DNA from: CAVZLD01 sp964522605
GTDB taxonomy: Bacteria; Planctomycetota; Planctomycetia; Pirellulales; Pirellulaceae
Length of the DNA stretch: 18,246 nt
Assembly: GCA_964522605.1 (NCBI GenBank)
Contig: CAZFWV010000117.1
Location: forward strand, 1-18,246
Direction of reading: 5' to 3'
Shown: positions 7,276 through 14,301 of the stretch, piece after piece
Layout of the letters: the number at the start of each line of letters is the position of its first letter
Position numbering within the stretch: position 1 is the first letter of the stretch
Made by a program: the position numbers and the translations under genes
Notes under the pieces: generated by a model
The model's database searches: none
The model's input: the letters and a program-made list of their open reading frames with translations, nothing else
Told to the model about the DNA's origin: nothing

Positions 7276-9690
7276 TCACGACCAGTCCTGCGCGAGAGCG
7301 AGAACTCGGCCAGCCATCGCCATGCCACTGAGCAGCGCGCCTTCGACACGAGGGCCGCTGCACCAATCACCGCAAGCACCGATCCTCAGTTCCGAGTCAA
7401 TCAAGCATCGGTGATCGAGCGGCTCCGTCGGAATCGCATAGCGCCAGCGGTGAATGGCCGAGTAGCTTGGCGTCCGAGCGGCGATACCCGTCGCTTGCCA
7501 AAACGCGTTGAGGAGTTGCGTCAAGGCCAGCTCCGAGTCGATTTCGATGTTTTGGGTGGTCCATTCCGGCGAGGCGTGCAATACCCAACACTCTTGCGCG
7601 GCATTGCGCCCGGGCTTCGTGTCATTCCGCGCGATCCACGAAAGAGGAGACTGATCGACGAAGGCGCCATCCAACGGTAGATCTAACTCCTTCTCGAATG
7701 CGATCATCGCAGCCCAGCAACCGCTCATTTGGGCCGATTGGGCAAGTTGCTGCAGACCAGGCACTGCGCCCAATAACTCGGCAGACTGCGGCGCCGGAGC
7801 GGATGTGATCACGCAATCGAATTCCCCGAGTTGCTTTCCTTGTTCGTCAGTCAGCCACCACGTGTTGTCGATTCGCCGGGGAGGATGGACGCGCACTTGA
7901 AACTCAACGTCCAGATCGGTGGCCAAATGACGACAAACCGCGCTCATCCCAGGGACTCCGACAAACCGTGGAGTTTTGTTCTCTTTCCACGCGAGCTGGC
8001 CGTTTGCGAGAGTCGCGATTCGTCCTTCCCAAGGCGCCACGATTCCGTCATGCGTCCATGATTTCAAGTAGCGATCGAAACGAGCATCACGCACCGTGAA
8101 GTACTGAGCTCCGTGGTCGAATTGAGGCCCTGCGCTCGTCCGACGCGTCGCCATCCGTCCCCCAACGCCTCGGCTCTTCTCAAAAACCTTGACCTCGATG
8201 CCATGGTCGACGAGTGTACGACCACACATGAGGCCCGCAATCCCTGCGCCCACGATCGCCACTCTCAGCCTGGACCTATAGAGTGGACGTGTCGTGTGCT
8301 TCGCGTAGCGATCGGGATCGAGTCGCTTGGCGTGTTCATCGGTCGATCGGCCTCGAACCGTTCCCAGAATGGGCTGGGCTGGTGGAAACGGGCGGTCGAA
8401 CTGACCGAAACACCATAAGATGCCGCCGTAAGAGGCTGGATCGCGACCGTCGAGCGCGTAACGATGATTCAGGTCGATCACCGCCTCCAAGGCAGTTTGA
8501 GCGTCGCGGGTCCAGTGGAGCAAAGCCTTTCCCCAAGTCATCCGCACATTGTTGTGAAGCTCTCCATGGATCAGAAGCGATCGCTGGGCAGCATCCCACA
8601 ACGCATCACCCGTCTTGCCACGCGCAAGTGTTTCCCAGGAATGCAGCGCGGGCCGAGAATCCGATTCGTGCTCGGCAAGCGTTTCGCGAGCCCAGGCTGG
8701 AAGAGCCGCCAGCGATCCGTGCTCGCGGCGGTAGAAGCAGAACGCATACGCCAGTTCTCGCCACACAAGCAACTCATCCAAATACTTTTCGGCGCCTTCT
8801 GTCTGAGATTCCGCCGCCTCGCGGGCAATGCGCAACGGCGAGACCATTCCGTAGTGCAGGTATGGCGACAGGCGGCTTGTTCCGTCGACGAGTGGGTCAT
8901 TACGAAGCTTGGCGTACGACTCCAATCCGTCGGCCTTGAATTGCTCCCATCTGGCGTACCCTGCTGCCGATCCGCCGCGCGTATGCGGGACAGCAGCGAT
9001 GGTGTGGTCAATTTCACACTCAGCGATGATCTCCGAGAGCTTGCTCGTCGAAAGACACAACGGTTCGAAAGGCAGTTCGAGCGTGGGCGCAGTCTGCCGC
9101 GACTGCACGTCTTGCCAAGGACGATGGAGCCGCTCGTCGTAGAGAGTTTGCGTTGCCTTGCGAAACTGGTACGCGCGGTCGTACGCTTTGCCGACCAGTT
9201 GCATCGGCACGACACACGCCGTATCCACGCACAGAATCGGCGTATCCGTCGTTGATCCCAAGTGGTCGGTCCATGTTCGCCACGGCTGGACCGGCAGCTC
9301 TTCCGTAATCAACACAGCGGCTCGATCGCAAAGCGCGCGCAGGTGGGGACCCTGCTGCTCACGCCGTTCGAGGTGAAACACGTAAGCAATTCCTCGCTCG
9401 TGGAATTGTTGCTCCAGATCCCGTGCTCCCTCCAAGATGAACATGTGGTGCCGATCGGACGCGTACGGATAACTTTCGGGCAGCGATTGGTACACAAGGA
9501 GAGGAAGACGGAGACGGTTCGAGATTGCCACAGCAACATCCAGCGCCGGATTCTCGTGAGCACGCATGGCGTGATGGAGCCAGTACAGTACGAACTCGCC
9601 AGAGACTTGCTCCAGCACAATCCGGAGTGCACGCGTGCGTTCCGCGAGATGCGGGAATTCTCGGAGCAATTCCCTATCGCTACTTGTCAT
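7276..9690 (-). CDS. Class II-like CPD photolyase fused to a renalase-like FAD/NAD(P) oxidoreductase
   Basis: From the ATG at 9690 this encodes 804 residues. In-frame GTG codons at 9693 and 9705 are alternatives; AGGAG directly abuts the 9705 GTG, so that GTG is an unlikely start. Residue numbers below count from 9705. Residues 30-470 match class II deoxyribodipyrimidine photolyases: YDRAYQFRKAT, RLSPYLHYGMVSP (278-290), ELLVWRELAYAFCFY (311-325), LHNNVRMTWGKALLHW (383-398), NHRYALDGRDPASYGGILW (413-431). These line the light-activated FAD site used to split pyrimidine dimers; W391, W398 and W431 are candidate electron-transfer residues. Residues 480-809 form a second flavoprotein domain: RVAIVGAGIAGL (481-492, Rossmann GxGxxG), FEKSRGVGGRMATRR, FDHGAQYFTVRD, and terminal GACGDWCSGPRVEGALLSG. 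This resembles renalase/amine-oxidase-like proteins. Two FAD sites in one chain are therefore predicted. The oxidoreductase half might reduce or protect the photolyase flavin, but this is inference. Confidence 0.88.
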   Translation of the reverse strand: MTSSDRELLREFPHLAERTRALRIVLEQVSGEFVLYWLHHAMRAHENPALDVAVAISNRLRLPLLVYQSLPESYPYASDRHHMFILEGARDLEQQFHERGIAYVFHLERREQQGPHLRALCDRAAVLITEELPVQPWRTWTDHLGSTTDTPILCVDTACVVPMQLVGKAYDRAYQFRKATQTLYDERLHRPWQDVQSRQTAPTLELPFEPLCLSTSKLSEIIAECEIDHTIAAVPHTRGGSAAGYARWEQFKADGLESYAKLRNDPLVDGTSRLSPYLHYGMVSPLRIAREAAESQTEGAEKYLDELLVWRELAYAFCFYRREHGSLAALPAWARETLAEHESDSRPALHSWETLARGKTGDALWDAAQRSLLIHGELHNNVRMTWGKALLHWTRDAQTALEAVIDLNHRYALDGRDPASYGGILWCFGQFDRPFPPAQPILGTVRGRSTDEHAKRLDPDRYAKHTTRPLYRSRLRVAIVGAGIAGLMCGRTLVDHGIEVKVFEKSRGVGGRMATRRTSAGPQFDHGAQYFTVRDARFDRYLKSWTHDGIVAPWEGRIATLANGQLAWKENKTPRFVGVPGMSAVCRHLATDLDVEFQVRVHPPRRIDNTWWLTDEQGKQLGEFDCVITSAPAPQSAELLGAVPGLQQLAQSAQMSGCWAAMIAFEKELDLPLDGAFVDQSPLSWIARNDTKPGRNAAQECWVLHASPEWTTQNIEIDSELALTQLLNAFWQATGIAARTPSYSAIHRWRYAIPTEPLDHRCLIDSELRIGACGDWCSGPRVEGALLSGMAMAGRVLALAQDWS

Positions 9691-10168
9691 CACAGAAAAC
9701 GTCACTCCTTGTCACTGCAGAAACTGTGAGTTGTTCGAGGCGATTTGAAAACCGTTTTTCGGGAGGTTCGGCAGGTGGACTCACGACGCTCATCCCACCG
9801 TCGTTTGGCCATGGAACTCCACCGTCCGCGCCCCGTCCCAGCGGGGGGACTTTGAAGTTGCACAGTTCGACGACACGTAGCCGAATTCGTGAGAATTCGG
9901 GGGTTGTGTGAATGGGTCCCCCTACGAGCCCCCTCCGAATTCTCACGAATTCGGCTACGTGCAACTTCAAAACTGGCGATTCGGGTTTTTGTGCGGTGTT
10001 TCTCGGCATTTATGGATTGCCCCGACCGAAACAGGGCAACTCCAATACGGGGAAACGCTCCCAGAAGCTGGGCCGTTTCCCCCGCCGCCTCCGAATTCAT
10101 TCCGATGTTTCCGAGTTCTTACGGAAATTTGTAGACGAATCGGGCTGCGGTCGTCATCTTAAGGGTTG
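9691..10168. other. 478-bp intergenic region dominated by foldback structures
   Basis: This divergent spacer between the photolyase fusion and the sigma factor gene should carry promoters for both. It contains the type B palindromic repeat at 9851-9971, listed separately. Two shorter hairpins sit in the presumed sigma-gene leader. One is TTGCCC (10017-10022) with GGGCAA (10034-10039). The other, at 10049-10082, has a 9-bp outer stem GGGGAAACG/CGTTTCCCC, an inner CCCAG/CTGGG stem and a 3-base loop. No convincing coding sequence was seen. Open frames that read through the repeat give the repeat-derived peptide seen again at 16002-16203. Confidence 0.55.
9851..9971. repeat. Palindromic repeat, type B copy 1 (GAATTCGTGAGAATTC core)
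   Basis: A 27-bp perfect inverted repeat lies at 9874-9900 and 9935-9961; its arms contain GTAGCCGAATTCGTGAGAA. It is framed by a second pair, TTTGAAGTTGCAC (9851-9863) and GTGCAACTTCAAA (9959-9971). On the left, 10 extra bases separate the outer and inner arms; on the right the two are contiguous. The loop is 34 bases. Nearly the same element occurs at 16022-16143, where the extra spacer is on the right instead. That shows a dispersed family rather than a chance palindrome. Confidence 0.85.
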
Positions 10169-10738
10169 GTGAACGAGTACCCAAGCACATTTTCCGAGCA
10201 GGTTCGTACTCAAGCGCTCCGCTTGAGCGGCGAAGGTTTGTGCGCGCTGGGGGGTCTGTTCGACCTGACTTCGGTTCGTCTCGTTAGATTTGCGACGACG
10301 ATCACCCGGCAACAACAGGACGCGGAAGACGCCGTGCAGGCTGTGCTCGTGCGAGTGGCCGACCGCCCTCACCTGCTGGTGTCCGCCGCCTGTCCGTGGT
10401 CCTATCTGTTGCGCATGGTTCGCAATGAAGCACTCACGATTCAGCGAAAACGGCGGCGTTTGACGCTTTTGAGCAATCTAAGCGATCTGTTGACTCGCCA
10501 TCGAGTTGACGAGGCGGAACGTGAAGAGGACTACCGATCAGTTTGGCGCGCGCTCCGTCGGCTGCCCCGCGAGCAGTCGGAAGTTGTGGTGCTGAAGATC
10601 TGGGAAGAGATGACGTTTGCGCAGATTGCAGATGTCCTGGAAATCTCGGCGAATACAGCGGCAAGTCGATATCGCTATGCGATGGAAAAGCTGGCTGATC
10701 GACTCTCTCGACTGCGTTCGGAGGTGCACCATGGCTGA
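10169..10738 (+). CDS. ECF-type RNA polymerase sigma factor
   Basis: The protein of about 189 residues has sigma-70 region 2 at about residues 30-98. This includes DAEDAVQAVLVRVADR (core-binding helix, DAEDxxQ motif) and WSYLLRMVRNEALTIQRKRRR (-10 recognition helix). Region 4 lies at about 133-180, with LPREQSEVVVLKIWEEMTFAQIADVLEISANTAASRYRYAMEKL, a helix-turn-helix for the -35 element. No region 1 or 3 is present, which defines ECF sigma factors. The start is uncertain. GTG at 10169 is taken; TTG at 10166 is in frame, and AAGGG sits only three bases before the GTG. No ATG is available before region 2. A perfect 8-bp hairpin (10209-10227) lies near the start of the message and might affect translation. 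The stop overlaps the start of the next gene by 8 bases, so the two are translationally coupled. Confidence 0.88.
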   Translation: MNEYPSTFSEQVRTQALRLSGEGLCALGGLFDLTSVRLVRFATTITRQQQDAEDAVQAVLVRVADRPHLLVSAACPWSYLLRMVRNEALTIQRKRRRLTLLSNLSDLLTRHRVDEAEREEDYRSVWRALRRLPREQSEVVVLKIWEEMTFAQIADVLEISANTAASRYRYAMEKLADRLSRLRSEVHHG

Positions 10739-11138
10739 ATCGACTGCCACGGGGCGAGAATGGGATGGCGACGTCACGCAGGTCGAGCAGTTAATCCGTC
10801 AAGCTGCGTATTACGTGGATGTATCGGAGGACTTGAGGCCGCGAGTGTTGGAGAACGCGCGCGACCGACAGGTCCGGCGGAGCTCTGCCTGGAGGGCAAC
10901 ATTGCTGTTGGTAGCCTTGATTGCGTTGGGCAGTAGCTTGGAGAGGCTCAGTTCGTATTGGCGCGCTTCACCTGCCAGCGTCGTCGACGGGAAGGTTTGT
11001 CCCACCGCAGTCGACATCTTCTCGTTGACGGATCCGGAATCGCATTCACTCGGCGGTGCGGACGCATGGAGCGTGGCTCAGGCGTTTGTGGAGTTACGAA
11101 CCCGGCAAGCGCAGCTTCTTTTGACCGCGACACAGTGA
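10731..11138 (+). CDS. Small membrane protein coupled to the ECF sigma factor, candidate anti-sigma factor
   Basis: The protein has 135 residues. The ATG at 10731 overlaps the sigma factor stop (ATGGCTGA) and has GGAGGT a few bases upstream, so this start is well supported. The N-terminal 50 residues are soluble and helical (VEQLIRQAAYYVDVSEDLRPRVLENARDRQVRR). One membrane helix follows at about 54-70 (WRATLLLVALIALGSSL), then a C-terminal domain of about 65 residues on the other side. The layout (cytosolic helical domain, one helix, extracytoplasmic domain) and the tight coupling fit an anti-sigma factor that sequesters the preceding sigma factor. The HxxxCxxC zinc motif of classical ZAS-type anti-sigma factors is absent, and no other family is recognised. 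The role is therefore inferred from context. Confidence 0.7.
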   Translation: MAESTATGREWDGDVTQVEQLIRQAAYYVDVSEDLRPRVLENARDRQVRRSSAWRATLLLVALIALGSSLERLSSYWRASPASVVDGKVCPTAVDIFSLTDPESHSLGGADAWSVAQAFVELRTRQAQLLLTATQ

Positions 11139-11313
11139 CCGAGCCGTCGCGACCGGCGGGAATCTGGGGTTCTTCTGTCTCGCGATGTCCTCTGAGAGAG
11201 TCGCGCGGGTTTCACAAACCCTGTCGGGAGGGGCGAGGCTTGCCTGTTGAAAATGTTTTCGACTCGGAAACATAGGAAGTTCTGTCAGGCAATGAACAAC
11301 CGAAATCCTAGCT

Positions 11314-11345
11314 CCCTTCTCCCCCAACTTTGCGGGGGAGAAGGG
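11314..11345. repeat. C-rich hairpin, intergenic repeat or terminator
   Basis: CCCTTCTCCCCC (11314-11325) pairs perfectly with GGGGGAGAAGGG (11334-11345) around an 8-base loop. It is followed by GCTGGGGATGAGGGGG, the usual continuation of a very common bacterial intergenic repeat. It lies 175 bp after the sigma/membrane-protein pair and could end that transcript, although no T-run follows. Confidence 0.6.
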
Positions 11346-11411
11346 CTGGGGATGAGGGGGCACGGCATCGAAAAATCCCAAGATTCCTCGTGTATTGTGG
11401 CGAGTTGAAAG

Positions 11412-11765
11412 CCCCTCTCCCCAAAACGAGGTCGTGCAACTCTTAAACTGTTGGCTCGAAGTTACAGCACCCTCCCCGTGGCAATTCGTTTAACCCGCAG
11501 CCGTCAGGCGAGGACCGCTTCTGGATCCGGTTGTCGCTGGCCGTATATTCCGGAAACATGCGGTTCCCTACACGCAGCGTGAGTCTGCGGATCAACCATC
11601 CTCGCCTGACGGCTGCGGGTTAAACGAACCTCGCCACGAATCTTGTTCGGAGACTCCGGAAGAACCACCACTTGAAGGCTGAACAGTCTCCACCGCGGAC
11701 GGGAAGTGTAACTTCGGATGAATAATCAACTCAAGAGTTACACGACCTCGAAACGGGGCGAGGGG
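11412..11765. repeat. Nested multi-tier inverted repeat, with type A palindrome (copy 2) at its centre
   Basis: Outer arms 11412-11446 and 11731-11765 are 35 bases each and match over most positions (for example CGAGGTCGTG with CACGACCTCG). A middle pair, CGAAGTTACA (11457-11466), is inverted as TGTAACTTCG (11707-11716). The inner pair, 11485-11514 with 11599-11628, is a perfect 30-bp inverted repeat starting TTCGTTTAACCCGCAGCCG. It encloses an 84-bp centre. The termini of the inner palindrome match the type A repeat at 5323-5422. The whole could fold into a cruciform or long RNA hairpin. No coding capacity or transposase was recognised. Confidence 0.8.
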
Positions 11766-11946
11766 AGCCAGAGTTGATCGGGTCCGCTACGGACGAGCCT
11801 GTCCGATTTTCAACAGACCAGGGCGAAGCTCCTGCCGAACCAGGATTGCCCGCACTTTTCGGCTCGACTGAATCCTCGTCTTCCCGGTCTTGAATCGCAC
11901 TCTCGTGAAGCTGCTGGTTTTCCTAGACGCTGTTTGGAAAATGGCG

Positions 11947-11969
11947 TGGCACTGGCAGAGCCAGTGGCA
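11947..11969. repeat. Short near-perfect hairpin (TGGCACTGGC)
   Basis: TGGCACTGGC (11947-11956) and GCCAGTGGCA (11960-11969) pair with one mismatch around the 3-base loop AGA. It lies about 125 bp before the pilus operon. It resembles short repeats I remember as frequent in planctomycete intergenic DNA. No regulatory role is evident. Confidence 0.5.
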
Positions 11970-12093
11970 CACTCGGGAGCCCGGTTTTTCGTATTTCCCA
12001 ACACGTTCTTAGACAAATCACGGTCTCGACAACGTCATGCTCGATGCAGTCTCCTCATCATGACCGACGGACTGCCGGACCGGGAGAAACGTG

Positions 12094-13110
12094 ATGTCGA
12101 CTCTGGAAGACGTAATTGCGCTGAATGAGGAGGTCACGTTGCTGGCTCAGGCCGGAATACCGCTCGACCCCGGTATGGTCCGGATTGGCACGAACCGAAA
12201 GCATGAATTGACTCGCATTAATGCCGCGGTCGCCCGACGAGTTGGACGTGGCGAGTCACTCGTCGATGCGGTTGCCGCGGAAGACGATTCATTTCCATCC
12301 GTCTATCAGAGCATCGTTGAGGCCGGGCTTCGCTGCGGGCGTCTGCCGGCCCTTTTGGAAGGACTCTGCGACTACTCGCAGTCCGTCACATCACTCAAAC
12401 GCCGCATGGCGACAGCCTTGATCTATCCGGTCCTTGTGGCAGCAGTAGCGTACGGACTGTTTGTGGCCTCGCTGATGATTTTTCTTCCGAAACTGATCGA
12501 AACCTATCACGAACTCGAGGTTCCACTGGGGCCGGCGGTGGACATTTGCCGCTCCTTGCGAGCAACGCTCCCGTTGTGGGGCCCGATTCCGCTGGTGATC
12601 TTCGCGCTGCTGGTCATCACGTGGATTCGCAGTCGCCGCCATCCCGACATCGGTTGGACAGGGCTGCTGCAGCCGTTGTCGTGGTTACCGTGGATGCGAC
12701 CGGTTCTGAAGGATGTCCGTTCTGCGAGCACGGCTCGGTTGGCCGCCCTCTTGTTGGATCACGGAGTGCCACTGCCGGAAAGTCTTCGGTTGGCCGCCGG
12801 CGCGACCGGCGACAACGATTGGCAGCGAGCGTTAACCGATCCAACCGCCGACAAGGTCGCAAGCGCTCAAGTTTTGCCAATGCTGCAATGGGCGATCGCT
12901 CCTCTCGCGGGCGACGCGGGGGTACACGAACGCATCGACTCATTGCGGTTGGCTGCCGACGTGTACGAGGCACGAGCGGAACGTAGTCTGCGGCGTCTGC
13001 GGCGGTGGGTTCCCGTCTTTGCGCTGATCTTCGTCGGTGGCGTTATGACGCTGCTCTATGTGTTGTCCGTGTTTGGTCCTTTTATTCAGCTGTTGCGTGG
13101 TCTGATGTAG
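12094..13110 (+). CDS. GspF/PilC-family inner-membrane platform protein 1
   Basis: The 338-residue protein has two T2SSF domains. The first spans about residues 8-135, with LAQAGIPLDPGM, the VEAGLRCGRLPALLEGL helix and ALIYPVLVAAVAYGLF leading into LPKLIETYHELEVPLG. The second spans about 210-335, with TARLAALLLDHGVPLPESLRLAAGATGD and a C-terminal membrane helix. Predicted membrane helices are at 108-133, 159-178 and 305-334, the usual three of GspF. GspF/PilC forms the inner-membrane platform that couples the assembly ATPase to pseudopilus polymerisation. The N-terminal beta-like extension of canonical GspF (MxxFxYxAxxxxG) is missing here but present in the next gene. The ATG at 12094 is chosen over the preceding GTG because GGGAGA lies about seven bases upstream. 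It is the first gene of the operon. Confidence 0.88.
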   Translation: MSTLEDVIALNEEVTLLAQAGIPLDPGMVRIGTNRKHELTRINAAVARRVGRGESLVDAVAAEDDSFPSVYQSIVEAGLRCGRLPALLEGLCDYSQSVTSLKRRMATALIYPVLVAAVAYGLFVASLMIFLPKLIETYHELEVPLGPAVDICRSLRATLPLWGPIPLVIFALLVITWIRSRRHPDIGWTGLLQPLSWLPWMRPVLKDVRSASTARLAALLLDHGVPLPESLRLAAGATGDNDWQRALTDPTADKVASAQVLPMLQWAIAPLAGDAGVHERIDSLRLAADVYEARAERSLRRLRRWVPVFALIFVGGVMTLLYVLSVFGPFIQLLRGLM

Positions 13111-13158
13111 TTTTCGTTTCGCGCGTCGGATCGATCCGCTCCGCACTGGGGAATTCGA

Positions 13159-14289
13159 ATGCCTACTTTCCGATACTCCGCGATCTCCGCTGATGGCCAG
13201 TCTGTGACGGGCGAAATCGAAGCGGATGATGTCAAGAGTGCCATCGAACGGGTACTCAACACACATCGCAAGGTGGTGTCGATACAGGAAGTTGGTTCTT
13301 CCGCGGAACGAGCCAGTTCGGCAGCGCAGGCTGCGGAGGAACTGCTGCGGGAGCAGATCGGTCATCTGGTTAAGCGGCGTGACGAAATCATACCGGCTTG
13401 GGAGGCGTATGCCGCGGAGCTTCCAGCAGGAGTTGAACGAACGGAAGTCCGGGAAATGGCCCATCAGCTCCAACAGCCCCTTGCGACGGAGGAACTGTGT
13501 CACAACTTGACGCCGCTGTGGGCTCGAGTGGTATGCGCAAGTTTTCGCACGTTGAGTCCCGCGTATCTGACTCGGGCTCTCGATCGCCGCCACCGATCGG
13601 TCGAGGGAACGCAGGATACGCTGGCCCGAGTGCTGGCCTACCCGGCCGCTGTATTGTGCGCGTCCGTTCTCTTCTTCGGGCTGTTTGCCTACCTGGTTGC
13701 TCCTGTCTTTCGCGACGTGTTTGCTTCGTTGGGGGTTGAGCTTCCGCGGCTCACGAGGTTCGTGCTGCGTAGTGCCGAGTGCATCACCTCGATTGCCTGG
13801 TACTGGTACTTGCTGATTGCCCTTCTGGTCGCCGTCATTCTGTGGCGAACCTGCTGGAAAGGTCGCAGATACCGTGCTGACCGCATCGCAGTGGTTGCCA
13901 CATTCGCGGAATCCCTGGCGGACCTTCTCGATGCCAGAGTCGCGGTCCCGACGGCGATGCGGCTCGCGAGTCGAACCGCCGAGCGGTCTCAATTCCGTGA
14001 TGTGGCGGAGCAAGTTGCCTGGCAGGTCGAGACCGGCAGTACCGCCATTCAAACTGCGGGTTTGCCCAACACATTAATTCACGCAGTCACCCATACAGAG
14101 GACCCATCTGCGGCTGCGAGCCTGCTGCGAGAACTTGCCAAGCTTCTACGAGCAACACGCTATCGTCGAATTCACTGGGTGCTTGGTCTCCTGGAACCAC
14201 TTGCCATTGTCGTTGTCGGGCTGATTGTCGGCCTCGTGTTTTTCTCCACGTTCTTGCCGTTGTTCAGTCTGATCTCCAATCTGAGTTGA
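13159..14289 (+). CDS. GspF/PilC-family inner-membrane platform protein 2
   Basis: The 376-residue protein opens with the canonical GspF N-terminus, MPTFRYSAISADGQSVTGEIEA. The region that should form the first cytoplasmic helical bundle (about 55-150) is diverged. The membrane-proximal signature LARVLAYPAAVL (155-166) and VAPVFRDVFASLGVELPRLTR (180-200) are well kept. A second T2SSF bundle follows at about 245-335 (ATFAESLADLLDARVAVPTAMRLA). Membrane helices are at about 160-181, 211-230 and 340-368. It starts 48 bp after the first platform gene; the upstream sequence is only GGGGAATTCGA, so initiation may rely on coupling. Together with its two neighbours it suggests that a platform normally built from one protein is divided among three. 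Confidence 0.87.
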   Translation: MPTFRYSAISADGQSVTGEIEADDVKSAIERVLNTHRKVVSIQEVGSSAERASSAAQAAEELLREQIGHLVKRRDEIIPAWEAYAAELPAGVERTEVREMAHQLQQPLATEELCHNLTPLWARVVCASFRTLSPAYLTRALDRRHRSVEGTQDTLARVLAYPAAVLCASVLFFGLFAYLVAPVFRDVFASLGVELPRLTRFVLRSAECITSIAWYWYLLIALLVAVILWRTCWKGRRYRADRIAVVATFAESLADLLDARVAVPTAMRLASRTAERSQFRDVAEQVAWQVETGSTAIQTAGLPNTLIHAVTHTEDPSAAASLLRELAKLLRATRYRRIHWVLGLLEPLAIVVVGLIVGLVFFSTFLPLFSLISNLS

Positions 14290-14301
14290 GGGCCCGAGCG
14301 A

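Larger units (their letters stand above)
11139..12093. other. 955-bp non-coding, repeat-rich region
   Basis: Between the sigma factor pair and the pilus operon no credible gene is seen. Foldback elements occupy most of the stretch and are listed separately: a 12-bp C-rich hairpin (11314-11345), a nested inverted repeat (11412-11765) and a short hairpin (11947-11969). CTGTTGAAAAT (11244-11254) is inverted at 11806-11816, bracketing the block. Degenerate copies of the GGGAGGGCGAGGCTCCTG motif found at 16002-16020 occur at 11225-11240 and about 11821-11837. The last 120 bp before 12094 should carry the promoter of the pilus operon, but no consensus was recognised. Confidence 0.6.

Noticed and set aside
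9680..10172. Several overlapping open frames encoding LHVAEFVRIRR-type peptides on both strands
   Set aside because: They read through the palindromic repeat, so similar peptides arise on both strands. Coding is a by-product of the repeat.
11412..11765. Insertion sequence with transposase
   Set aside because: The interior has no reading frame longer than a few dozen codons and no transposase motif, so it cannot be an autonomous element.
11139..12093. CRISPR array
   Set aside because: The repeats are inverted, unequal in length and not regularly spaced. No short direct repeat with similar-sized spacers exists and no cas gene is seen.
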